Assembly (NCBI RefSeq): GCF_014898055.3
Contig: NW_023601754.1
Coordinates: 53,127,013 to 53,191,012 of the forward strand
Source: Talpa occidentalis
Lineage: Eukaryota > Chordata > Mammalia > Eulipotyphla > Talpidae
Direction of reading: 5' to 3'
Length of the DNA: 64,000 nt
Shown: positions 35,206 to 44,800 of the stretch, piece after piece
How the letters are laid out: every line of letters begins with the position of its first letter
Numbering within the stretch: the first letter of the stretch is position 1
Position numbers and translations under genes: made by a program
The notes under the pieces: generated by a model
Told to the model about the DNA's origin: nothing
Seen by the model: the letters and a program-made list of their open reading frames with translations, nothing else
Database searches by the model: none

Positions 35206-36344
35206 TCTTCATGTATCGCCGCTGCCTTGACGGAGTCTGGTTTTCCCCTCCTCTTGGGAGAAGCAAGGGAATGTTCTCTTGCATGCACAGCCCAGGGAGG
35301 CTGGACGCTGCCCGCACCTCGGGTGTCCGCTCGCCTTCAGCAGGAACTGCACAGGGAGGGCCAGGCAGAGGTGACGCCTGGCGGGGGGCGGCGGGCCGGG
35401 GAGGGCCGGCTCTGAAACGGAGGCGGAGGAGTTGACTTGGCTTCGGACCCTAAAGTATAAGAGAAAATAACACACCTGGCTTTCTCTTGGAGGTCTGCAG
35501 CTGCAGAGGCAGCCTATCTGACGTCTCCCAGCGAGAAGCAGACAGCCTCCACGCCTGCCTTGAACTGAGGACGAGAGGAGGAGGCTGCCTGCGGCAAGGG
35601 TGCACCCACAGAAATTCGGAACCCCAGTTAGCTGAGGAACAGCTTTTCACACTTTTCCACGGTGGAGCTCCCTGTGACTAGCTGGGGACCTTCGGCCTTG
35701 TCCACCTTTCTCCGACTGTGACCTGCTCTTCAGTTAACTGGGTTTTAATTCCTTTGTTCTCAACCTTGGTCCCCCCAAACTTATATAGTCTCCTTCCGCA
35801 GGGTGATTATCAGGCATTTCTGCCTCCTGCCATTAGGGTTACTGGTGGATCCCTGCCGTCCTGAATGCATGCCTGGCGGCGGGCTCCTGGAGTGGGGTGT
35901 GGGCCTACGTAGGTGGGTTCACCTGGGCAGAGACTGGGCTTATAAGGGCGGCGTCACCGGGACTCAGCAAAAGGAACGGAACCAGCAGGAGAGAGAGAGA
36001 GAGAGTAGCAGTGGTGGAAGCAGCAGAGAAGCAGAGAGGGCAGGGAGACCACGAGAGACGCCAGGGAGCCCGGAAAGAGTGAGTCCCCCCGGCCCCCTGC
36101 CTGCCGGGTACCTGGCTGCGGCACTACCGAGGACGTAAAAAGCTCAAGGAAAGCCTGAAAAAGCCACCGAGGGCTCCAGGACTCTCCTTTCCCCGTCTGC
36201 CCAGATCACAGAGACCCTGCTCTGGGCCTTGCTGGCGTCACACCTTCCCTTTCTTAATCCTTGCCAGTTGATTCACGAGACAGCTAATTTCTCTGCTGTT
36301 GTCCCACCTGCCGTGTTGGGTAGCGACCCCCTGGCTTGACGTAG
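35206..36344. other. Unclassified segment, possibly a decayed LTR element
   Basis: Contains TTATATAG (35781), TTATAAGGGCGGC (TATA-like, 35941) followed 45 bp later by a (GA)n run (35989-36005), then AAGCCTGAAAAAGCC and GGGCTCCAGGACTCTCCTTT (36151-36190). The last block recurs at 36986-37027. A promoter-like TATA followed by a leader would fit an LTR, but I cannot name a family. Confidence 0.3.
35989..36005. repeat. (GA)n microsatellite
   Basis: Eight to nine GA units in tandem. Confidence 0.9.
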
Positions 36345-36600
36345 GGTAAATGAGTTCATCAGGCTTGTTGGGCCCCGAGCCGCTGTGGCCATCGCCTGCG
36401 GCCTTGATCGTGTTAATGAGAAAGGTGCTGGGGCCGTGGGCGCGGGCACTCGGCCTGACGGTGGACCCTGGAGCGTGGGGTGGGCGCGCGTGAGTGTGCG
36501 CACCTGAGCCTGGGTCAGGCTAGAGGCAGCGGCAGTGAGAGGATGAGCCGTGTGACTGCAGACGAGGCGACATGGTGAGCGCACGCTAGACAGCCCGGAG
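36345..36600 (+). repeat. Unclassified dispersed repeat, copy 4
   Basis: The fullest copy. In order it carries AAATGAGTTCATCAGGCTTG, CTGTGGCCATCGCCTGCGGC, CTTGATCGTGTTAATGAG, CCTGACGGTGGACCCTGG, GCGCGTGAGTGTGCGCACC and GTGTGACTGCAGACGAGG. It aligns with copy 1 (same strand) and copies 2 and 3 (opposite strand). Confidence 0.78.
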
Positions 36601-36708
36601 AGAAAGTGTAAAGATTTGTGGGGGGCTGGGGGCTCGATTGCCTGCCTGCCTGCCTCCCAGCATCCCTCCCCGCCTCCCTGCCTGGCATTAAAGCCTGAAA
36701 AACCCCTC

Positions 36709-36987
36709 GGGCCTCCCTGGTGGCGCAAGGGGTTAAGCACCACACTGTGAAGCATCCACAGCCTCTGCAGCACGAGTTCCCTCCCCGGCCAGGGAGCTAC
36801 CCACAGGGCGCGGCAGACCTCTCCTGTCACGCACGCTGCTCCCCTCAGCAGTGGATTTCGGTCAGTCTGCCTGTTCTGCTCCCCACTCTGTCTCTGGTGG
36901 ATCCTCTCACCCCCCGCATCTCTGGCCTGTGCCCCAGCTCTTGTGTGCATAAATAAATAAATCTTTTGAAAAAAAAAAAAAAAAAAA
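36709..36987 (+). mobile_element. tRNA-derived SINE, copy E
   Basis: It starts GGGCCTCCCTGGTGGCGCAA and ends TGCATAAATAAATAAATC plus a long A-run. The target duplication AAAGCCTGAAAA flanks it (about 36690-36701 and 36986-36997). The head is the clearest view of the tRNA-like 5' part. Confidence 0.93.
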
Positions 36988-37027
36988 AGCCTGAAAAGCC
37001 CAGCGAAGGCTCCAGGACTCTCCTTTC

Positions 37028-37276
37028 TCTTAAAAAAAATTTATGCATAAAGAATTGGGGTGCAGGCACGAGGTGTGGGGAGTGAGAGGACCCCCCAGAG
37101 ACAGAGTGGGGAGCAGAACAGGTGGATCCACTGAAACACACTGCTGAGGGGAGCAGCGGGGAGGCAGGCGGGGTCTGCTGCGCCCTGGGGGTCACTCCCT
37201 GGCCGGGGAAGGAACTCGCGCCGTCTGTCGGAATCCGCAGTGAGCTGCGCTGCGGGCTTGCGCCTCCCCGGGAAGG
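37028..37276 (-). mobile_element. tRNA-derived SINE, copy F
   Basis: AAAAAAATTTATGCATAAAG at the left is the reverse of the SINE tail, followed by GGGGAGCAGAACAGGTGGAT and CGCCTCCCCGG near the right end. It is inserted next to copy E in the opposite orientation. Target duplications are not clear. Confidence 0.85.
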
Positions 37277-37357
37277 CGCCGTGGGGGGCGGCGTGTTCTG
37301 CAGTCTAGCTTCAGGGAAGGCGCCGTGGGGGGCGGCGTGTTCTGCAGTCTAGCTTCA
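37270..37357 (+). repeat. Perfect 44-bp tandem duplication
   Basis: Units 37270-37313 and 37314-37357 are identical, starting GGGAAGGCGCCGTGGGGGGC and ending CTAGCTTCA. It starts at the SINE F boundary. Confidence 0.95.
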
Positions 37358-38859
37358 GGTGTGGCGGCTTCGCCTCCCAGCCGCGGGGTCCCCAGAGCCG
37401 GCCACGCCGCAGGCTGAAGAGAGCCTCGTCCGCCTCGCCCGCGGGAGGGCCCGCCTGCCTGGACTCCGCCCCAAGCATGATCAGGTGCTTCCACTTTGTC
37501 TTCCAAAGAAGCGTGCAAAGGGAAGGAAGAATATCTTTATCTGAGCACATCACGCCCGTTTTCTAAATATTTACACGCAGTTGTGTCCCTGCCCCGAGGG
37601 CACCGGGCTCTTGCTTCCCGCCCCCGCCCCCACATCTGGGCTGTTTGAGGATGGGGAGCCCCTTTCTCTGCTCCCAGAGCTCCTGTAATGCCCAACGCCA
37701 AGGCCGATGGGGGCCCCGGGGTCCTGGCCGCTGGGGCAGGTTCATCTGGATGACCCGAGACGCCCCCGCCAGGTTCCTCCACCATGAGAGATGCCAGGCA
37801 GAGATGCCCGTGGAAGCCCCCAGCCCAGCTCTGGATCCCCCCGCGGCTTTTTCTCACGTCGAGCACGAGGCCCAGTGTCCTCAGCATGTCTCAGGAGGTC
37901 CTGCAGGGTGGCCACGCCTCAGTCTCCACCTTGGCGCCGACCACTTGCCCACAGTAGCGTCCTGCAGCTGCCGGGCAGTGGGGACCCCTCGGGGCTGAGC
38001 ACGAAGCAGCCCGGGCCCCCGAGGCCGCGCCAGGCGTTGCTCCTCAAGGTGCTGGCGGGAGCTCTCCAGCCTGGTCTCCCTCCCGCCTCTCGGGGTGGGC
38101 CACCTGGCCTCCTGCCCTGTCTTCCCACGTGTCCTGTTGGCCCAGGGCCCAGCCTCCGCCACACGAGGTCACGCTCACGGGCCCCCAGCACGAGCCAGCT
38201 AACTCGGCCTCCGTGAGCCTCGGGAGTCACCCGGGGGCCGAGGCTGCCGCTCCAGGGGTGCAGCCACGTGAGGTCGGGCTCGCCGAGGGGAGGAGCCTGG
38301 GCTGCCGGGTCTGGCCCCAGCACGCAGGCCTCGGACTCCGGGTGGGCCCTTCTCTGTCCCTCTCCGGCAGCAGTGTCCTGCGCCCGCTCCCCTCCCCCTC
38401 CCCACGCTCAGTTCCATCCTCATCCTCGTCCTCCCCAGTCTGCGCACGTGACCGTCAGCGGCACCACGTCCTTGTCGCGGGGCCTCTCGTGTCCGCGTCT
38501 CCGCCGCCGTCCCGGCCACCCTCGTGTTGGCCTCAGGGCCTCTCCCTGGCCATCGCCCCCACCAAGCGGCACCTCCTCGCCTGGGCGCGCCCTGAGGCCT
38601 GCTGTGCGCCGGGCAGGGCAGCGCAGCCTCCATCAGCTGCTCTCTTCGGAGCCAGAGGTGCTAATCCCACCCACCTCCGCTGCAGAGCCAGGAGACTGAG
38701 GCGAATGCCACGGCCCCAGGCTGGGAAGTGCCAGCGCTGAAAGGCGCTTTGTCTCCACAGGCCGTCCCGGCTCCCTCTGCGAGGTGCCACCCTCGGCTGC
38801 CACCCACCCTGTGACCCAGGGGCCTCAAGCCCTGACCTCGCCGAGTGCCACAGAGCCTC
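37358..38859. other. Intergenic GC-rich sequence
   Basis: No gene, repeat or element is recognised. Confidence 0.5.
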
Positions 38860-39180
38860 CATACAAATGGCTTCAGAGCCAATTAGCCCTTCCCCCTGCC
38901 TGCTCCTTGCCCCCCAAGGCTGGCGACAGGAGCCCCCTCCTTTCTGGGTTGGGAGGAGAGGGCCCCTCTTCAAAGTCAGCCTCCCCGTGCACGGCCTGCC
39001 TATTGACAAGGCGAGATTATCAAAGGGCCACATCAAAGCCCGCAGGGTGCCTTTCAGACAGGCAATTTACAAAACAAAAAAGCCGGGGCTTGGGGAACGG
39101 TGGGGCCGGCTGCGGAGGCCTGCTCAAAGTGTGGGCTCAAAAGTTGGTTTTATTGCTAGAAAAAAACGAGAGGTCACAGA
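38860..39180. promoter_or_regulatory. Candidate enhancer with paired TCF/LEF-type motifs
   Basis: TACAAATGGCTTCAGAGCCA and GCCAATTAGCCC are followed by TATTGACAAGG (SOX-like) and two same-strand ATCAAAG words at 39019-39025 and 39032-39038. Then come GGCAATTTACAAAACAAAAA and GGTTTTATTGCTAG. The block is AT-richer than its surroundings and matches no repeat. Wnt-responsiveness is a hypothesis. Confidence 0.4.
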
Positions 39181-39508
39181 GCCCCCCCCCCCCAGCATAA
39201 TCAGCACCTTCAAATACAGAGACAGGCTCAGGCTGCTCCTGCCCGCATCAGACTGGGGGTGCCAGGGCCACTCGGCCCGGTGGGAGCCAGGAAGGGACAC
39301 AGCTGGGCCTCCCGGGACGCTGTCTCCCAGGGGACACTGTCTCCCAGGGGACGGCCTCGTCCTGGGTGGGAGGTTCCTGCAGGTGGCACCGGGCCTGGGA
39401 AGTCAGGCCTCACAGCCCCCTCTACTTGATGAACAGCGACCAGGCTGTCCAAGACCCCAGGACTGCAGTCCCCATGGCTCCTCAGCTGCCGCGGTTCTCG
39501 GCTGAGAT
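39181..39508. other. Intergenic sequence left of the solo LTR
   Basis: It holds a C-run (39183-39193) and a short duplication of CTGTCTCCCAGGGGAC at about 39320-39352. Nothing else is recognised. Confidence 0.5.
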
Positions 39509-39980
39509 TGTTATAGAGCAACCCCGATATTAAACGGGTTCCTGGCTGTGGGTCCTCACCCGCGCGCTTTAAAGGGACTTATGAATACTCTACTACAGAC
39601 ACACGCAAAAGGGTTAATAAAAGGTTTATTTACAAGAGGAAAGGAAATAAGGAAAATGTACAACTCAGGGGAAAAATAGGAAAATAAAGTCTTTAATGCG
39701 TCCTACCCGATCCGACGACCTGGAAACCCAAAGTCACTCCCAGAGCTGGCCGGAGGCTCCGCGCTGGCCGAGCGCCCCAAAATGGAGAGCGCCCCAAAGC
39801 CCACGTGTCTGCCTTTTGTATCCACCTGGCTGCTTAACCCCACCCTCAGGTCCCAGCCACCTTCCCTTTGGTGGTGATGGGATTTGGAGTTCCCAGTGTC
39901 TTTGGCTTTGACCTGGGGTGGGGGTGGAGTCCACAAAGCCTGTATGGAATTAGCTTTGGGACCGCCTTTTCCCCCTAACA
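39509..39980. mobile_element. Solo LTR of an endogenous retrovirus, copy 2
   Basis: 472 bp with TG...CA ends (TGTTATAGAGC ... CCCCTAACA) and the 4-bp target duplication AGAT (39505-39508 and 39981-39984). It is nearly identical to 27483-27949, differing by scattered substitutions and small indels. No internal region remains, consistent with LTR-LTR recombination. Confidence 0.9.
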
Positions 39981-40285
39981 AGATGGCGCCTCTGTCCTCA
40001 GCCCTCGGGTCATTCACTGGCCCCACCACAGCCTGAGACGGCCACCAGCCTTTGCTCATCTCAGAGATGAGGCCCTGAGTCCAGGGAGGGCGCGTAGCTC
40101 CTGGAGGCCACGCAACCGGTGAGCACAGTGGCCTGAGCCGCCCTGGACTTGCTGGGGGCTTGGACCCCTGAGGCAGGCTGGCCTGGGCCTCCATGGGGGG
40201 CTCCACTCAGGGGAAGTAGATGGAATAATCAGGGAGAGGGGCCTCAGGGGCTGTCCACCCTTACCCCAGAGGACAAAGGTTGTAC

Positions 40286-40319
40286 GCCCGAGGCACACGC
40301 TGGCTGAGGATAGGTGGAC
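40286..40319 (+). repeat. Duplicated 34-bp word, copy 1
   Basis: GCCCGAGGCACACGCTGGCT followed by GAGGATAGGTGGAC recurs at 40681-40714 with one substitution (CAC to CAT). Confidence 0.85.
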
Positions 40320-40680
40320 GGGCCTGCTGGACGCCTCGGGAGGGGCGGCCTTGGGTGCAGAGCCTGTGGGCATGGTGGCCGTGGGTCCCTGAGGGGCGGT
40401 GCTCGTGGGCCAGGGGCGGGACTGAAGGCGAGGCTGAGCAACCCACGGGCTCCAGCTGGTGTGGGCGCCCAGGTCTGCAGGCCGGAGCCTCTGGAGACCG
40501 CCAGGAGACTCCTGGGGCTCCCCAGGCAGCCAGCCCTGTGGGCTGGCCTCCTCTGCAGCCTGGACCTGCTCGTCACCCACCTGGGAGGCAGCTGGCAGCC
40601 TGGCTTAAAGTAGGCTCTGGACTCAGGTGGCCTATCCCGGGTGTGCGACTCCCCAGCTGTCTGTGAAGGGGGGGGCTGGT

Positions 40681-40714
40681 GCCCGAGGCACATGCTGGCT
40701 GAGGATAGGTGGAC
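40681..40714 (+). repeat. Duplicated 34-bp word, copy 2
   Basis: Second copy of 40286-40319, 395 bp away and in the same orientation. The flanks are only weakly similar, so this may be the conserved core of an older tandem duplication. Confidence 0.85.
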
Positions 40715-40884
40715 TGGGTGTGGCCAGACCTCAGACACGCCCACCCGAGTCCTGGCGTGGGTCACTCACTCAGTTCTGAGCCCAGTGGCTGCCATGGTTT
40801 TCCAGACGAGGGGGGCGGGCCGCTGTGCCGCCCGACGCTGCTGGGGGGTTCTTTTACTGGTGTTGCTGGCGCCATGGGTGGGGT

Positions 40885-40903
40885 TGTTATAGAGCAACCC
40901 CGC
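40885..40903. repeat. LTR-terminus-like sequence
   Basis: TGTTATAGAGCAACCCCG is identical to the first 18 bases of the solo LTR at 39509. Similarity stops there (CAGGGTCTGC follows). It could be the end of a related LTR subfamily whose remainder is unrecognised or replaced by the adjacent GGT-rich array. Confidence 0.5.
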
Positions 40904-40934
40904 AGGGTCTGCGTCGGGATCCTTACTTGGTGTC

Positions 40935-41300
40935 CTGATGCTGGTGGTGGCCGTGTGGTGTCATTTTGGTGCAGCTGTTGTGGTGCGTGTTCTTCCCTTT
41001 GGGGGTGGTGCCAGTGGTGCCAGCAGTGCGGGTGGTGGTGGTGGTGGTTGGGTGGTGGTGTGGGTGGTGGTGTGTGGGGGTGTGGGGGGTGGTGCTGGTG
41101 TGGGTGCTGGTGTGGGTGCTGGTGTGGGTGGTGGTCCTGTGGGTGCAGGTGACATTTTGGTGGTGTCGGTGGTGACACTGGTGTCAGGTGGTGGTGTGGC
41201 CGGTGGAGGTGACACGCTGGGTGTTGCTGATACTGGGGTTGGTGGGGCTGGTTTGGTGGTGCTGACATTGGTGGTGCTGTTGGTGCCACTGAAGCTGGAG
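40935..41300. repeat. GGTGGT/GGTGCTG-rich minisatellite
   Basis: About 365 bp of imperfect GGTGGT, GTGGGTGGTG and GGTGCTGGTGTGG units on the + strand. Each frame reads as low-complexity Val/Gly/Trp or, on the minus strand, His/Pro/Thr, so the open frames here are artefacts. Confidence 0.9.
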
Positions 41301-41574
41301 GTGGCCCTGGTGTTTGCGGTGCTCGGCTGCTGCTCCCCCTGTGGGTGCTGGGGTGCCTTTGGGCTGTGTCAGTGGTGGCGCGACTGTGGCTGCTGCCGGC
41401 CGCAAAGCAGCTTCCATCCGCACCTGCCGTACCCCGTCTGCGCTCGCCCCCTGGGGTGACCCCATGGCTGCTCCCCCACCAGCACCGTTTTCTGGAAAGC
41501 CCAGCATTGTCGGTGGGGGGGGCCTGGCACGAGCGCCCCGCAAGGTGTGCCAGGCTGCGGCTGGCCCGCCGCCC

Positions 41575-41810
41575 CCGCCCTTTCTTCTCTCTTTTTTGTT
41601 CAGGCCTTTTGATTTGGGAACAAGGCCCCTTTATGTGGCGCCGGGCCTGGCCAGGCCTCCCGTCCCACCCAAGGCTGGGGATTTCCTTTTCATCTGGCGC
41701 TCGGGCACGGAGAGAGGCAGGAGGGGCTTGGTGGTGTCACAAAACCTGGTGACTCAGCTTTCAGTGGGGCACTTGGCCTCGCAGCCCCGATATTTAAGTG
41801 GGAATCCCAA
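41575..41810. promoter_or_regulatory. Candidate conserved element
   Basis: CTCTTTTTTGTTCAGGCC, CCTTTTGATTTGGGAACAAG (SOX-like GAACAAGG), CCCTTTATGTGGC, GATTTCCTTTTCATCTGG and CCCGATATTTAAGTGGG form an AT-richer repeat-free block. Function is not demonstrated. Confidence 0.3.
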
Positions 41811-44800
41811 CAAAGGGGAGCCCAGGGCGGCGGGAAGGCAACGTTCCCTCGGGGGCTCTGGCTGGCATGGCCTCAGGCTCCGCGGCCCAAAGGGGCCCCT
41901 CTCCCCAGGACCACCCGTCTCGGTGGGAGGCCTGGCCTTGGAGCCCAGCCTCTGGCGGACACATTGAGCGGGGCTGCCCTCTCGGGCTGGGGGCTCCGCC
42001 GCTCTTCTCCCCCGTGCAGCAGCTCCTTGCCTGCCCTCGGTCCTCCGGGCGTCCCACGGGGACATGGCTGCAGGCAGCTCCGGCCGGAAGTTTCCAGGCA
42101 ACGGTGCTGGGCGGCCGCTGGCCAGTGCAGGTGAGCGGCCTGGCGCTGCTGGGCTGGGCGGCTCTGGGAGCCGGGGCAGGAGGAAGGACCCACAGGGAGG
42201 CCGCCTGGGGCTTGGCGCGCCACCCGCCAGGAGAGCACCGCTGCCGCCTCGCTCCCCCGGGGGTGGCTCAGGGCCCGTGTGGAAATAAAGATTCGTGGGG
42301 CCTTAGTCAGTGACTTAGATGCTCTGCGCCTTAGTTTCCTCTTCCAGGGGATGGCCCCTTGGAGCACCCCCCACCCCACAGGGTGTGGTGAGGGTGGATG
42401 ACCAGTCCTCGGCCCCCCAGGCTCTGCCAAGCCCTCGGTAAGACCCTGGCACACGAGCTGGACCTACCTCCGAAGACGGTCAGCCACGTCGTTGGTCGAC
42501 TGCCCTGGTGCCCGGCCACACACGCCCTCCCGGTGCCCCCAGCTGCAGGCAGGAGCTCCCCGTGGCTTTGGCCCACTTGCGGGGTGGAGCCTGGGGCTTC
42601 CAGGGCCTGGGCTCGTCACTGCCATCTGCCGCCTCGGCTCCTCCTCTGGAACTGGGGCACTGGTGTTACCAGCTCCCTGTGGGCAGCAGAGGCCATGGTG
42701 GGGAGGGGGTGATGTGTGGCCCGGTGCGGGGCAGGGCAGGAAAGGCCTCCACTTGGGTTAGAAGTCCTGAGAAGCCAGGGGCCAGCACGGGGGTTGTCAC
42801 TGCAGGGGGCCCCCGCGATGGTTCCGAGTGTTGGCACCTGCACACACACATCCCACACCCCCAAGCCCCCGCGCTCACACTCACACGCAGCTCTGGGGTG
42901 GGGGATGTGCCGATGACCTGACGTGCTGATGACCATCCAGCCCAGCTCTAAGCCCTGGTCAAGCCTACAAGAATAGGCAGGGCAGCAGCCCCTGCCCGCC
43001 CTCCTCCCTGCCAGGGACTGGGGCGCCCGACCAGGACCCGCAGCCACACAGGCCACAGGTCGCCATGCCTCTGGCACCGCAGCACGCCAGACCCTCGAGG
43101 TCCAGCTTCCACACCAGCCGCCTGTGCAAGAGGATTGCCGTGTCCAGTCCCTGCCATCCTGCTGCCCTTGCTTCCAGGGCCCCCCCAGCTCAGGCCCCCA
43201 CTTTAGGGGAGACAAGCTTCCTGGAATCCGAGCACACCCCACACAGGACAAGCACTGCGGCTCTGCCCTGGGGGCTGGACGTCAGGTCCCCGTGGGGAGA
43301 CCGCAGCCCCTCCCCCCGCAGCTTGGCCCTGGACCACCTCAGCCCTGGACCACCTCCGCAGAGAGGCTGAGGAGGCGGCTGCGGTCATGCGGCCCGAGTT
43401 CTCCCTGGGATCAGCACGCCCAGGGGCCTGAGAAGCACCAGCTCTCGTCCCCTGGTGGGCTGTGGCCGCCTCCTGGCACCTGGCACGCCCAGGGAAGGGA
43501 CTCCTTTCAGGCGGTGCTTCTGAGCAGCAGCGCCCGGGCCCGTGGGGCCCCGTCGGCCACCTGTTCCCGGCCAGCCTGGGGAGCCCGGAGGAGCCTGCAG
43601 GTTGGCACTGTAAAGAAACTCACTGAGGGGAAATGAGTTATTTGGATGGAAGGACAATGGGTGGGTGGGTGGGTGTGAGGAAGGGGAAGGAGGTGGTCGC
43701 CCGCCCCTTCCACGACACCGGTCACCCCACACGCCTTCCGGGGGTGCTGAGTAGTAGCCTGGGGGGCCCTGCCGTGAGTGGGACTCCAGTTGGGGGTGTC
43801 CTCCCCATCTGGCATGTCTGAGTCAGCAGAGCCCAGGGTTGGTGCAAGCACTGTGTCGCGTTCAGGGGTACCGCAGGCACCCCAGAGGTCACTGCCCCCT
43901 GTGCGCTTTCTAGGGGGAGCAACCAAGTCATGGGTTCTGCAAACGCACCTCCTGGAGGCCCTCCCCAGGGGCCTGGCCCTGTCCTCGTCTCGCCGCGTCC
44001 TCCGGCTCCTGCGCTTCCCGTCCCGGGCCAGCCCAGGGCCAGTGACGGGGCCGGTGGCAGGAACCAGCCCTGGACGGAGGTGGCCCCAGAGGTCACCCCC
44101 CGCTCCTGACAGTGCCTGAAATCTAAAAGCAATCAAAGAGGGGAGAAGGTGGGGGAAGGCTGATCTGTTTCAATCACCGGGGCTGGCCCTTCCTTGGGGC
44201 GTCCTGCAGGGAACCCCACCAGCCCCGCGTGGCCTCCTGGTCCCACAGGTTCCCGTGACAAAGCTCCTGAGCTCCCCGGGGGCATCTGTCCGCAAGGGCT
44301 GGGCGGGGCGGGTCTGGGCTTGGGAGCCGGAAGCTCAGGTTCCAGACGTAAACCTGACAGCCGTGCGAACTGGGGCTGGGGGGCATGGAGGACGGAGTGG
44401 GGGGGACCAACGAGACGTCCCTGAAGACACTGTGGCTTTCCAAGGCGGGGACAGCAACCTCCGTCCCTCTGGTTGGTGTCGCTTTGGGGAGGCGCTGACC
44501 GTCGGGCCCCAGCCTCAGCGGAAGCAGGTGCAGGGCTGGGGCTGGGGGGCAGAAGGGCCGCAGGAGAAGGTGCTGAGCCATCCGGGGGGTGGGCAGGGCC
44601 TCCCCAGGGTCCTGAGCCCACCTGCCAGGGTCCAGCGCCCAGGAACCACGCCCTGCCCGCCACGGCGCTCCCGCGGGGTCTTCCTCCCTCTTTCCTGGAG
44701 CTTTGCCAAATCAAAGGGGCGTCCTGGAGCGGCCGCCCCCCACGGCAGCCAGAGGGGACGATGCTGTTTCGGCCCCTGGCCGCCACGTGCCAGCCTGGGC

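Noticed and set aside
27483..39980. A single provirus bounded by the two LTRs
   Set aside because: Each LTR has its own, different 4-bp target duplication, and the DNA between holds unrelated repeats and no retroviral genes.
40762..41289. His/Pro/Thr-repeat frame resembling a metal-binding protein
   Set aside because: It is the translation of the GGT-rich minisatellite and would be open in several frames.
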